In this document: positions 1-10,071 of the stretch, piece by piece | How the letters are laid out: every line of letters starts with the position of its first letter | Numbering within the stretch: the first letter of the stretch is position 1 | Origin: Trichobilharzia szidati | Lineage: Eukaryota; Platyhelminthes; Trematoda; Strigeidida; Schistosomatidae | Length of the DNA: 64,000 nucleotides | Assembly: GCA_944472155.2 (NCBI GenBank) | Contig: OX235272.1 | Location: forward strand, 80,606,020 to 80,670,019 | Direction of reading: 5' to 3' | The notes under the pieces: generated by a model | The model's database searches: none | The model's input: the letters and a program-made list of their open reading frames with translations, nothing else | Told to the model about the DNA's origin: nothing | Made by a program: the position numbers and the translations under genes

Positions 1-1976
1 AGTTGTTTGGAAACGCTCATCAGGACACTGGAAGCTTTGTTTTCAATAGCTGGAGTATCGACAGTCTTCTCTGATTTGTGCTCGTTCGCTATGGAGTGAC
101 TTGTGATAAAGTTGTCTGCTAGTATGTGTCCAACTACGCACAAATTCTACGCATTCACCGCCTCTGTATACAGGAAGCGCTAAACAAAACACAAGAAAAC
201 ATATCTTGTATTCAAATTCTCTTTCCACTTCCCTTATCCAACCTTGGTATTATTCATTCCATTTATGCTAAATTTCACTCCACTTAACATCTGTTTTGTC
301 TCCATTCTTATCCTCATGATCATCATCGTGTGATTCTGCCTTTCGACAGTACTCGACCGATATTATCTATACGTCTTCAAATGGTCTACTCACCTTTCCA
401 ACTACCAGCTTCCCCGCCTCCGTAGACAGTCACTGCTTGTCCTGCTTCTTCTTTCCTCCCAAAACTCTTATGCAGGTTTCTGTCAACATCACTTCCAGAG
501 AGTTCCATACAGTGGTTTTCGATGCAGATTTCCTTGGTGATCCCAAGCAATATCTTCGAATTTGCTCAGATGACAGCAGCAGTGAATGTTTCCATCATGG
601 CTTCCTCCTTCAGTTTGTGGATGTTGATTTTGAATTGTGGTTTGACTACAGCTTCTTTTGTACTATATGATAATGTGAACCTGCATCTGCTCTTCTCCAA
701 CTTGTATCTAACACACATTCTTGAGTTTGAGTTGACGTCAACCTGAGTTTTAGTTTATCCATCGTGTGAAACCTATGTCGTCTTGTTCATGTCCTTGCGC
801 TTGTACACGCAGTCTCCAGTCAGGAAATAATTGAAGTCGAAGAAGTCAATGAAATACTCCCTGTTGCCAGTCATACCTTTGAAATTCTTTTGACACACGA
901 TGAGTTATCTCCCATTCACGCATTTACATCGCTCATTAGGATTCTGATATCGCCATCTCCTTGGAGTCTTGTCCATCACTGTTTGCAGATGTCTGTAGAA
1001 GTTCTACTTCTCCTCCGTGATCTGCGTTGCTTGTGTCGTGGGGAACAGCTCGGCGAAATCCCCATCCACACACTCAGGTATACCGATGACATACACAAGC
1101 TTCGAATTATATCCTCATTCAACTACCACAATGACAGACACTTCAACTTGCTCCAGTGAATAATAGGATTCATGTCGGAAATGTCGTTGTATGATGGAGA
1201 ATGACATTGTTAGGCGAATGCTTCCAAAGTCATTCGATTGAGATACACATAGAAACAGTTTGTCAACTTGGATATCCAGATCCCTCTAGTTATTCACTGT
1301 GAGTATCCCGGACTCATGTGACTGAAATTCTGGGCTGAATAATAAGATGATCTGAAGAGTGAGAAGACATGGACTTGCATTTTTCGTGAATGGTAGGCTG
1401 TGGGAGATAAGAATGCGTTGTTTGATGCTAAGAAATGCATGAGCGACGATGATGTGAGTAAATCGATGAAACATGCAAGAGGACATGTGCGTATTTATTC
1501 ATTTCACCAGTCGACATGAACAGAAAATCAGTGGACAAATTCCAGTAGAATTCGCCTCACCAGCGGAATTCCCGAAATTTATTACTGAGATTAGGTATGC
1601 ACAGAACAACTTACATAGTTGTTAGGAACAGAATAATAGATAAGATGATAATGATGATGACTGAGACCACGTCGATAAGCGGAGCAGAATGGGAAGGAAC
1701 TAGTGGTGGATTCAGCTGTCATTACCATCATCATCATCATCTTGATTACTTGTGAAAACTGTGAAAACCTGGCACACCATCAGTGAATCGCCTTTAGGAA
1801 CATCGCGATTCACAGGGAAGAGAACTAGGAATCTCGGAACTACCAAAAGTACAGAGATAAGGCATTGTGGAATCATACTCGAATTCGAGTATGCAATTAA
1901 CATGTTAGTCACATTGGATGTGTGTTCATCACACACAGATGAAGTCGTTCATACGAAAAATCACCTTTCTGAATAA
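1..1976 (+). repeat. Block F, copy 1 (flank of ferritin gene 1)
   Basis: This segment recurs at 14960-18350 (inverted) and 31372-33610 (direct). Its start (the Tgtttggaaacgc region) and its end (the gaagtcgttcatacg region near 1945) match in all three copies, with scattered substitutions. It contains a decayed RTE-like endonuclease read on the minus strand and no intact gene. In this copy the end of F, not its start, abuts the ferritin upstream block, opposite to copies 2 and 3. Visible by direct comparison; percent identity was not computed. Confidence 0.8.
437..1159 (-). pseudogene. Decayed RTE-like retrotransposon endonuclease region, copy 1
   Basis: Read on the minus strand, this stretch gives fragments in several frames that resemble the end of the apurinic-endonuclease domain and the following linker of RTE-clade non-LTR retrotransposons: a GD-like segment, a TQVDV segment resembling the family's Q-I-D motif, and a stretch equivalent to RRADAGSHYYIV in the copy at 31850-32585, which parallels the RGAD..SDHHL motif. 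Stops and frame changes break it throughout. The family call rests on short motifs only. Confidence 0.5.
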
Positions 1977-2703
1977 ATCTTTTTGCTTCCTCCGTGCATA
2001 AGTGGATGAATTTCATCAGATGTTTCATAATAACAGTCGAATTCATGCGAGATGTGATCATTTCACATGTCAACATGATACTACTGATTCAGTGAGAGTG
2101 AACTAGTGTTGTGTGAAGCATCATTTGTATTGCGTGTGAGTGAATACTGAATGTGACATGAATAACTGAGTGCTCAGTAAACTGAATCGTTGAGAGTGGA
2201 GAGTCGAATTCTCAGTAGCCTCAGAAGTCATCACTTCAGTGTGGTGGAAAACAAATCCACCCAACAAACCCCATCCCCAGCCCCAAACACAACTCACCTA
2301 GCCCAGTCATAATTCATTCTACTCAGCCACACAAACGAGTGAGCGCTCAGGTGTGGATGAAATCACAACAAAACTACACAATCATTCCACAAGATCAAAT
2401 TCTAATTTGGGAAAGTCATCTTCCGAAAATACGACAAAATCAGATTACGCATTTCGCATTGAAGAAACACGAAAACCAATCGGTGATATTACAGAACCAA
2501 ATGGTGGTGAAAATTTCACATGTGTACGTGAAAGTACGTGAAAACATGATGAATCAGCTAGCTGCTCCACCTTCTAGTCAACAAGACAATCACACACACC
2601 AACACACACACGCACACAAAAACACACAAGCATGAAAACACCAATTAGATCACTCAAACCAATACTGACCTCAAATGAATACAACTCACAGCACGTGATT
2701 CAC
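1977..2703 (+). promoter_or_regulatory. Ferritin gene 1 distal upstream block B
   Basis: This block is conserved upstream of genes 1 to 5 (gene 6 has a gap there). It contains closely spaced ACGTGAA repeats near 2524-2545 (two tandem copies of gtacgtgaaa next to cacatgtg), then CA-rich simple sequence. Two overlapping frames stay open for 62-98 codons in all copies, but both encode low-complexity sequence and the DNA motifs are better conserved than a single frame would require, so I read the block as regulatory or 5' flank rather than coding. Confidence 0.55.
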
Positions 2704-2854
2704 TCTCTCTCTCTCTCTTTCACACACTTCACTTCACTTCACTGTATACGTGAATTACTCTGATCATGTGAATGCTTGTCCAGAAAGAATAAAAGCCACA
2801 AATCAACTCAGACTGACTGAATCAGTCAGTGTGCTTTCAGTGTCAACCAGCAGA
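2704..2854 (+). promoter_or_regulatory. Ferritin gene 1 core promoter and 5' leader
   Basis: In order: a CT microsatellite, three ACTTC repeats, a TATACGTGAA motif, a CATGTGAA motif about 12 bases later, and an AATAAAAG TATA-like box at 2788-2795, 60 bases before the ATG. The same order recurs in every ferritin copy with sequence. No iron-responsive element is visible: CAGTGT occurs twice in the leader but without the flanking stem and bulged C. Control is therefore likely transcriptional. Confidence 0.6.
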
Positions 2855-3986
2855 ATGAGTGAATCACGAGCCAGACAGAATTTCACCAAGGAATGTGAAG
2901 ATGCGCTGAACAAACAGATCAACATGGAATTGCAGGCTGCATACGACTACATGGCATTCTCCACCTACTTCGATCGAGATGATGTCGCCCTTCCCAATGC
3001 AGCTGAATTCTTCCGAAACGCGTCACTCGAGGAACGTGAGCACGCTGAGAAATTGGCGAAGTATGTGAACAAGCGTGGTGGTCGTGTTGAGTACAGTGAC
3101 ATTAAGGCTCCATGTAAGACGGAGTTCACAGGTGTTGAGGATGCGATGATGACAGCTCTTGCAATGGAGAAGGCAGTCAATGAGGTGAGTGAATCAGTCG
3201 GCAATGATAAGGATGATGTTGATGTTGATGATGATTGCCGTGGTGGTGTTATTGGTGGTAATTTTGTTGATCCATCCTCTTGATATATTAATTTAAAGTG
3301 ACCTGTTTAATTGCATATGACTCTGTTATGAGTTGAGAGGGCTACGAACATTCAGATGTCGGAATTCGTCTGTGATATATCTCTTATTGAACGTCTTCAA
3401 TTCTCACTGGAAACACTTAACTGTCGAAGTGAGCTCTGCTGCTGAATATTATTCACTCGATTGTGTTTACTCGAGTGAGCTTTTATTAAATGACGATTTC
3501 CTGCTAGTCGAAATTATCAAATTCCATAATGGTGAATATTTTGCACGCGAGTCAACTACCCTCATCGATTGAAATCATTCTTACATCTATCCATCACACA
3601 TGGAGATACTCACACACACAGACACACACATACACATACACACGAATATATGGTCGCGAGTTATCATTTAGGCGTTTCAATTAGGTCATGCATTCTATTT
3701 CATTTTACTATTATCATTATTATTATTGTCATTATTATTATCAAAGTGATTCTAATTCTTCTCATTCTCTCCCGTCTACTCACAGTCACTATTGAAACTC
3801 CATGAACTGGCTTCGAAGAACAATGATGCTGGATTGGCTGACTTCATCGAGAGTGAATACCTACATGAACAGGAGGATGGAATCAAGCAACTCGCCGACT
3901 ATGTGACTCAGGCGAAGAGGGTTGGCAGTGGACTGGGTGAATATTTGTTCGACAAGTTGACACTGAAGGAGACTGGAATTCACTGA
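2855..3986 (+). CDS. Ferritin heavy-chain-like subunit, gene 1 (Ser36/His116 type)
   Basis: Cytosolic iron-storage subunit that oxidises Fe(II) and builds the 24-subunit ferritin shell. Exon 1 is 2855-3184 (110 codons, ends AATGAG before GTGAGT); exon 2 is 3786-3986 after CTACTCACAG; the 601-base intron is phase 0. The spliced product is 176 residues, normal for animal H ferritin. All ferroxidase residues are present: Glu25, Tyr32, Glu60, His63, Glu105 and Gln139, equal to human H-chain Glu27, Tyr34, Glu62, His65, Glu107 and Gln141. Three-fold channel acids Asp129 and Glu132 are kept; residue 116 is His as in human H chain. No signal peptide: the only upstream in-frame extension starts at GTG, not ATG. 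The 3' flank carries five ATGT repeats at 4051-4070. Intact with canonical splice sites; expression cannot be judged. Confidence 0.96.
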
Positions 3987-4657
3987 GACTTCCTTCGTTC
4001 GAGTCGTTTCCTTTGAATCCCTCCCTGTTGTACAGTGTAAATTAGTTTGTATGTATGTATGTATGTATGTCTGTGAGGAGGCTTTGTTAATTTCCATGCG
4101 AAAAAAATATAATCTTGCCGAATATCATTATTTCTGTTCATCAGCTGCCATGTTACATCACATTTTGAAGGGGAATGTCCAGCTGATAGTTTGTGGGAGG
4201 AAGCGAACAGCTGACACAGACGGGTAGTGCAGGTGTATTCGTGAGACTGAATGAAGGCAGAGTAATTTTAGCTGAGTAGGGAGTGCTTCCCTAACTGTGT
4301 GTTGAGACGTCAGGTGCAAATTTTGGTATCACGCTGACTGCAAATTTATCTGATCAGGACAGTGACTCTCATTCTGAAATCACCTGGCATTAATATTATT
4401 CCCCGTTTTCTCTTCATCACACTGTTCGCTTTCCAATTTTGAACCCAGTTGACATTATACATGACAGTTTTCAGGGTTAGTATCAATGTGTATTGAAATG
4501 ATGTCGTCGGAATGATGTCTGTCTGGTTCAATCTCCCGTTTCTTCTTTCTATTCGACAAATCCGTCCAGTTTCCAAGTCAAGTAAACCTTGATTAGTCTT
4601 GATTATCCGACTGCAGAATAACTAGAGGACAATGACAGTGTATTATACGTGGTTCGG
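3987..4657 (+). repeat. Block C: conserved 3' flank of ferritin gene 1
   Basis: This flank begins with the 3' UTR, including the ATGT microsatellite. It is recognisable downstream of all six genes, in part where gaps or junctions cut it (22547-22829, 28640-29140, 39302-40002, 53127-53702, 57858-58530), and in a much older form at 26640-27425. No canonical AATAAA polyadenylation signal is obvious; an AATATAATC stretch lies near 4107. No protein recognised. Confidence 0.7.
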
Positions 4658-4852
4658 TCAGTGAACTCCGTCCGTGTATTCCGAAAAGTGTGTGGGATGT
4701 GTTCTTACTGCAGTTTGACACTGTACAGTCAGTTGTCGATCAATTAGGGATATCTCACCTGGTACCAATTTCAAATGAAACGTGTAATTCGACATGCATA
4801 TAGTTTCATCTTCTCCATTCAGGGTTGTCGAATTCAGCGTCTTCTTCTTCAT
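4658..4852 (-). CDS. Small conserved ORF downstream of ferritin, copy 1 (unknown function)
   Basis: A 64-codon ORF with a true ATG that reads toward ferritin gene 1. It has counterparts at 39116-39301 and 57663-57857. I do not recognise the protein: it starts with a Lys run and contains a conserved NGEDETICMSNYT segment. After the residues KLVP the DNA reads CAG followed by GTGAGA, a plausible splice donor, so the coding part may be only about 33 codons of a first exon. It sits behind a promoter resembling the ferritin promoter, but here the TATA-like box is changed from AATAAAAC to AATGAAAC. Coding status is unproven; conservation may reflect recent duplication. Confidence 0.3.
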   Translation of the reverse strand: MKKKTLNSTTLNGEDETICMSNYTFHLKLVPGEISLIDRQLTVQCQTAVRTHPTHFSEYTDGVH

Positions 4853-5000
4853 CGACTAATGCAGTCTGAGTGAGTTGTTTTGAGGGTTTCATTGTTGCAG
4901 GACACACACTCACGTGATCGGAGTCGTTCACGTATACAACGAACGGCTGTGAACCAGTCGGTCACGTGTTTTGTGGTGTTGTCACTCGACGCCAGTAATT
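4853..5000 (-). promoter_or_regulatory. Ferritin-like promoter before the small ORF, copy 1
   Basis: Read on the minus strand this matches the ferritin promoter in order and spacing: CACGTGA, then a TTCAC region, TATACGTGAA, a CACGTGA half-turn later, TGTGTCC, a degenerate TATA box (AATGAAAC at 4886-4893) and an AACTCACTCAGACTG leader just before the ATG. The resemblance to ferritin extends over about 100 bases, so common descent is likely. Confidence 0.5.
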
Positions 5001-6289
5001 GTGTGTTTGTGAAGTCTATCTACATTTCGTATTTTGAAGAGTGTCTACTTGTGTTTCATTGGATTGTGATTGGAAGCAACACTTATTCGAGATGTTTCGC
5101 GTAACTTTTCCCATACTTTAATTGAATTTGGCGATGATTATGATGGTGTGTTTGTTGGATGGGTGTCAGCAGTCATTCGGATCATCGTAATTCCCATCTT
5201 GTCTCTCCCATCTGTTTACGTCCAACACGTTTCACCTTCAATTTCAGATATGAGAAATATCAGTACAAATGATCATCTGTCGATGTCAGCTTTGTTGTTG
5301 GATACTATTCAGTCGAATGGAATGTGCACAGCTCTTGAGATGGTGAATGCAGTGAGTGGTTTGAATAGATCAATCAGTCGATGATGATAATCTTACTAGT
5401 AGTGATTTCGTTGGACGGATTGACGCAGTTGACATGCCACGATACTCGAGTCGTCTACAATGTGGTATTCGTTGAGAGCATCTCGTCGCTCTCTGCTCAG
5501 GTGAATCGCATTTCAGTAATTCCCTTTGTCGCATGGTAAACGTGAGCACAACGAATCAAACTCTATGCCGTTGTGCTCATGTTCATGTTATAGGAGAGTT
5601 TTATTCATGAATTTCATTGACTCAGTCATCTCTCTGTTACATGTTTGTGGAATTCAGCGCTTTCTTTTGTTTCACTGCATTTTATTTGTTTCAACTTTGC
5701 GACTTATTTCCTGTCTTCCGATTTGTACTGCGATTGTGTTTAGTCTTTGAATGTCCTCTAGTCTCCGCCATCGTCATGCATTAACATGGACTGTCTTTCT
5801 TTGTGTATGCCACTAATCAATGAAATGTTCTGTATTGACCTTGCTCAGTTACTTTGTCGATTATCTAGTCTGACATAAATGAATGTATTCGGTTTATGTG
5901 ACAGTGGCCTTGCTGTTTCCCGGTCTCCACTTATGCATTCACTCTCTGTATTTTGGACGAAGTATGAAATGATTTGACTGTTATCTCCCATAATGTGAGA
6001 TGTATTCCTTCTTACACTTGGTTAATAAGCGAAATCAATGGATTTCGATGTGTTCGAAAGGCGAATTGTGCGTACCTGAAATATCACACATCGGCCGAAA
6101 TAACTTCATTTGGATTGTCGTATGTTCCAGTTGAAATCCACCACTATCAATTTACTGTTTGCCACAGACCGATCATCTCACCTTGGTTGACAATGCAGGA
6201 TGATACTTAGAGGTAGTTGCTGATTCCGTGGTACCTGTGTGAATGTCATCTTTGCAACAGTTCCGGTTGGGACATTTGGTCTCAACAGC
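5001..6289 (+). repeat. Block D, copy 1
   Basis: This block recurs inverted at 56250-57540 and, shortened, at 38320-38990. Several 60-100 codon frames are shared between copies (for example 5070-5384 with 57265-57450, and 5974-6210 with 56320-56538), but each is interrupted or shifted in one copy and none resembles a known protein. I see a decaying duplicated segment rather than a gene. Confidence 0.6.
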
Positions 6290-6540
6290 ACCTTACACTG
6301 TCTTCTAAATTAGTTTTCCTCAGCTGGGTCCGTGATTACCTATGCGCTTCCATTTCCTCTACACACAGTCTCCTCCATGTCATTCGAGAAGTCCCAACTC
6401 ATCATTTCTTATTTGTGTTGTACTAGAGGGTCTGTCACATGATGTCACATAGCGGTTGGCTAAGCATGTGATCAATACATCTCCGTTTTGTTTTGCATAT
6501 TTGCTGGGCAACAAATTTTCGTGGGTTGGTTCGTTGATTG
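6290..6540 (-). pseudogene. Possible relic of an RTE-like reverse transcriptase C-terminus
   Basis: On the minus strand a segment reading SRMTWRR followed by EEMEAH resembles the GRPKNTWRR..EADMKRM end of RTE-like polyproteins. The better copy of the same element end lies at 23330-23740 and aligns with it at the DNA level (shared ACGAACCAACCA and GACATGGAGGAG stretches). Heavily decayed; tentative. Confidence 0.35.
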
Positions 6541-6556
6541 AGAAGAGAAACTGAGG

Positions 6557-6739
6557 TGATTGACAATTTCTATCTCTGTATTGTGTAAATACTCACTGTG
6601 GTATGTTCATATATTTATTATATGAATTACAAATAATTCAGACAAATACAAATTCGTAAATTCATGCCTGTCTGTGTTGTTGGATGATTTCCTGTAATTC
6701 GGTGATTCCGAAATACTACGATTACAACTAATTATAACA
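6557..6739 (+). repeat. 5' LTR of LTR-A
   Basis: Starts TGATTGACAATTTC and ends ATTATAACA. It pairs with 14341-14523, which has the same length and matches along its whole length with scattered differences, and with 55765-55947 on the minus strand. Confidence 0.85.
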
Positions 6740-6749
6740 TTTTGACGTC

Positions 6750-7290
6750 GCTATGGCATTAAATGATCTTGTGATGTTTCGAATGAGTGGTTCACCGCGG
6801 GAACGCGCCGATTATCTACAATGCTTTGACGCATTTCACGTGTTATTTTTCGAAAGCCGATAGAGGGCTGACCTCAACAAACTTGTTCGTGCTCCCAACC
6901 AGAAGATTAGAGGCTTTATTCTTCAGCTTCAGATACAAGCTTCAAAGTGCAACTTTCGAGATCAGCTTCATACTCAACTACGTGATCGTCTGATTGCTGG
7001 AATCAATATTCCGAAGTTAGAGAAAGAGCTGATTCAGATTCCTTCCGTCACCTTTCAAACTATTAAGGATCTATGTGTTACATATGAAGATGTCAACAGT
7101 GAATGTGCAGCTCTCACTATTTCAGTGTCTGATGTCATGCTGTTCAAAGTTGATAATACAAGTGTTCATAAAACGAAATCAAAACTGTCATCCACATGTA
7201 ATGGAGTGCAGTCACGGAGCAAAAACATCAAACCGTATTTTTCCTGTGGAAAGGTTCATCTACAAAACACTTGCCGTTTTCGTGATGCCA
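6750..7290 (+). pseudogene. LTR-A gag remnant
   Basis: Aligns with the better gag at 55029-55662 (minus). It begins with the first gag codons, loses about 190 bases near 6855, continues through a segment equivalent to QIQASKCNF, and stops within the first zinc-knuckle region (FSCGKVHL near 7240) where the LTR-B junction cuts it. Confidence 0.65.
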
Positions 7291-7292
7291 GT

Positions 7293-7442
7293 TAATGCTC
7301 AACTTTCAGAGAGAAGCAACCAATCAGAAGATTTTTTTTCTGCTAATATAATCTATAATAATGTATTTGAAATACTATAAATGTGTATTGATTTCATTAA
7401 TAAAATATCTGTTTTCTGCCCCGTGTCTTCTGCCGTTATATT
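7293..7442 (+). repeat. Truncated 5' LTR of LTR-B
   Basis: Matches the end of the 3' LTR: shared AACCAATCAGAAGATT, then TTTCTGCTAA, ATAATGTA and TTGATTTCATTAATAAA stretches. The left end is missing. The left limit is approximate. Confidence 0.7.
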
Positions 7443-7464
7443 TTATGTTGCCGCCTATCGGAAA

Positions 7465-8124
7465 TTGAAATTCCCATGGCCTGCAGCTTTTGAAGAAGTA
7501 TATATATGGATCTTCTTGAGGAAATTCGAAGCTATTGCAGAGTTGAATGGCGTGCATGAGCCATCAGAGAAGACTCTTTTACTTGGAATGCTACTGAGAG
7601 GTCCGGCGAAGGCAGCATATGATAGTTTGAGGCGAACATAATTGCAAGCAACTTGGAAGTCAGTAGTTGAACGCTTGAAGCATGAGTTTGACAGCCCGAT
7701 GGACAGAGAGCGGGCAATGCAGCAGTTTCTCACCATGAAGCTGGGAGTTGACGGTGATCCTCTCGTATTGGCACTGACCTTGACAAACCTACTGCGTCGA
7801 GCTCTATCAACACTGGACGAAGATTGTGAGTCACGGATGTTGGCGTCACAATTTATGGAGAGTGTCCCAGAACATATATCCCAACAGCTACATCTGGTTT
7901 ACGACGTAAAGCCACTGGAAATCGAGGAGCTTGCGAAGGTGACCAGGTAACTATTAAGCAAGACGGTTGCCGCAATAGAGCCACCAAAATTCGAGCAGTA
8001 TGAGAAACAAATCGAAGAGTTGCAACCTGAAGTAGCCGCGCTGAGACTGAGCGTGCGGAGAGACCGGTGTTTCGCATGTGGCAAACTGGGACACCGCAGA
8101 AACCACTGACCGAAGAGACGATAA
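7465..8124 (+). pseudogene. LTR-B gag with three in-frame stops
   Basis: One frame runs through the whole region, interrupted only by TAA at 7639, TAA at 7948 and TGA at 8107. The middle resembles a retrotransposon gag (segments KTLLLGMLLRGPA and FMESVPEHIS). The end holds a zinc knuckle, CFACGKLGHRRNH, in which the position of the last Cys of C-X2-C-X4-H-X4-C is the TGA stop. A single-base change of a Cys codon would explain it. Confidence 0.75.
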
Positions 8125-8136
8125 AAAAGGTATACT

Positions 8137-9308
8137 GTGTCTTTTTCCTGTGTTCCGAAACTTGAGATAATAGGGGCAATGGAGAAGGGGGCGATATATT
8201 CGAAGGTACGTGTAAATTCCTGCGAGTTGGTGTGTTTAATTGACACAGGGGCAGCAGTGTCACTCGTAGATAGGAGCCTATGCGAGAGTATAAGACCTAG
8301 TTCGTTGATAGTACAGACAGTTGGGAGTAACGTGTTAAGAATCGAGGGAGTGTCAGACTGCAGAGTTAGAATCGGAGAGGATAGCGTGACGTTCCTATTC
8401 CTGGTCGTACCTGAATTGCGCCGAACAATCCTTGGGGAAGACTTTTTGCGAGAAGTGGATGCAGTGATTAACAAGAAGAAAAGGGTTATCGTTACGAAGT
8501 ACGGGTGTTTTAGCATGCACGAAAATAGTGAGGTAGCAGGGATTGCAGCGTCGGAAGTCTTAAGTGTAGCAAAGTTACTCAGCAAATACGACCATCTTTT
8601 TACTGGAGTGGGAGATCCGTGCAGTTACTGTGATAAAGTGAGACACGAAATTCCAGTGACAAGTGGGAAAGTGAGACCATTCGTTACTCGAAGAGTCCCG
8701 TGTCATTTAGAAAGCGAGGTTGCAAGACAGATTGAAGAGATGTTGAGGGATGACATTATTGAAGAAGCCGATTGGTGAAGAAAAGCAACGGGAAATACAG
8801 ATTTTGTGTTGATTTCCGACAACTGAACAGTATAACAGAACTGAGACCGTGTGCAATGCCAACAATAGCAGAAACTTTAGATCACTTACAAAGTTCAAAG
8901 CTGTTCACAGTCTTAGATCTGCGATCGAGGTAGTGGCAACTGTCAATAGAACGAGGAGATAAAGATAAGACGGCGTTCTTTGCCGGACAAAAACAGTATT
9001 GGTTCAAACGCATGCCTTTTGGATTGGCAGGTGCCCCGTTTACATTTAGACGATTAATGACGTTGCTGCTTAAGAATTTGAGGAACATCGAAGTTTATGG
9101 AGATGACCTAGTGATATATAGTACGAGCGAAACTGACCACGTAGAGCATGCAGAGGCAGTTTTTAGACTCATCGAAGAATTCGGTTTACGCCTCAACAGG
9201 GAGAAATCTCAGATTGCTAAGGAGAACGTTACACTTTTAGGCCATAAGGTGGGAAATGGCGGGATAACACCACTGCCGGAAAAAAATCTTAACAATCAAG
9301 TCAATTGA
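8137..9308 (+). pseudogene. LTR-B protease and reverse transcriptase
   Basis: The protease carries the catalytic LIDTGAAVSLVD motif near 8240-8270. The reverse transcriptase follows: RRVPCHLESEVARQIEEML, then a small deletion and frame change near 8775 where the conserved SPVVLV segment should be, KYRFCVDFRQLN, a TAG at the Tyr position of the DLRSGY-like motif near 8930, RMPFGLAGAP, and the catalytic YGDD box near 9098. The frame ends at 9308. Not translatable as one protein. Confidence 0.8.
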
Positions 9309-9499
9309 GCCCCCGAATTCGAAAAGGAAATTAGGACAGTTTTTGGGGTGATTAGCGTTCTATAGTCGATTCGTGAAAAGCTTCAACAAGGTAGCGGCTC
9401 TGCTCTATCGGCTATTAGGCGAGTCAAAGTTTGTCTGGTCGGAAGAATCGCAGAGGGTATTTGACCGCATCAAACAGCTGATGGATCACCAGGGAATGA

Positions 9500-9873
9500 C
9501 ACTGTGACTACCAGTGTTGGGAGAGCTGTTCATGGTGTCTACCGATGCTAGCGATTACGGAATAGGTGCAGTACTCAGACAGGGTGACGGAGTCGTCGAG
9601 TACGCCAGCTGTGTTTTAACGCACACAGAACAGAAGTATTCCACAATTGAAAAGGAGTGTTTGGTGATTGTATGGGCGCTAGACAAATGGAGACCCTATT
9701 TATTTGGTCAACGGCTCCACGTCGAGACTGATCATAAGCCATTTTATTGGCTGAGAACCGCCAGAGACCCACGTGGGAAGTTGTCACGGTGGATTTTGCA
9801 CCTGCAAGAGTATGATTTCACGATCTCCCATGTTCCAGGAGAGGATAACGTGTTACTGGATATTTTATCATGA
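9500..9873 (+). pseudogene. LTR-B RNase H domain
   Basis: The open part from 9514 reads STDASDYGIGAVL, then YSTIEKECLVIVWALDKWRPYL and TDHKPFYWL, the standard Ty3/gypsy RNase H motifs (catalytic D in TDAS, E in EKEC, D in TDHK). It ends ISHVPGEDNVLLDILS, close to the usual G-x-x-N-x-x-AD-x-LS end, with Asp in place of the usual Ala-Asp pair. It is separated from the reverse transcriptase by stops and frame changes. Confidence 0.8.
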
Positions 9874-10071
9874 ACAAAAGAGGTAGACTTACCTGAAATA
9901 ATATATGGTGTAAATGCCTTAGAGAAAGACCCAGCAAGACTTGTCCAGATTCAAAGATCAGACGACACCTTGAAAACTGTCATATAAGTGATAACTAACG
10001 GAAAAATGGTGAATTGGCCCACATAGAGCCGTGAGCTGAATCTCCTACTCAAACAGAAAGACCGGCTAAGC

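Noticed and set aside
2339..2635. Coding gene in block B (98-149 codon frame seen in five copies)
   Set aside because: A second frame is equally open, the sequence ends in CA-repeat-encoded His/Thr runs, and conservation is explained by recent duplication and promoter function.
2800..2854. Iron-responsive element in the ferritin leader
   Set aside because: CAGTGT is present twice, but flanking bases do not form the required stem and the bulged C is absent.
3185..3283. Read-through of exon 1 into an acidic Asp-rich tail
   Set aside because: The extension follows a perfect GTGAGT donor, is absent in genes 2 and 4, and varies with a GAT microsatellite; it is intron.
3600..3650. CRISPR-like short repeats
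   Set aside because: These are CA, ATT and ATGT microsatellites without spacers; the genome is animal.
4346..4576. Protein-coding second exon for the small ORF
   Set aside because: The frame on the minus strand is open in copy 1 but has no matching acceptor site that I can defend, and the frame is not kept in the other copies.
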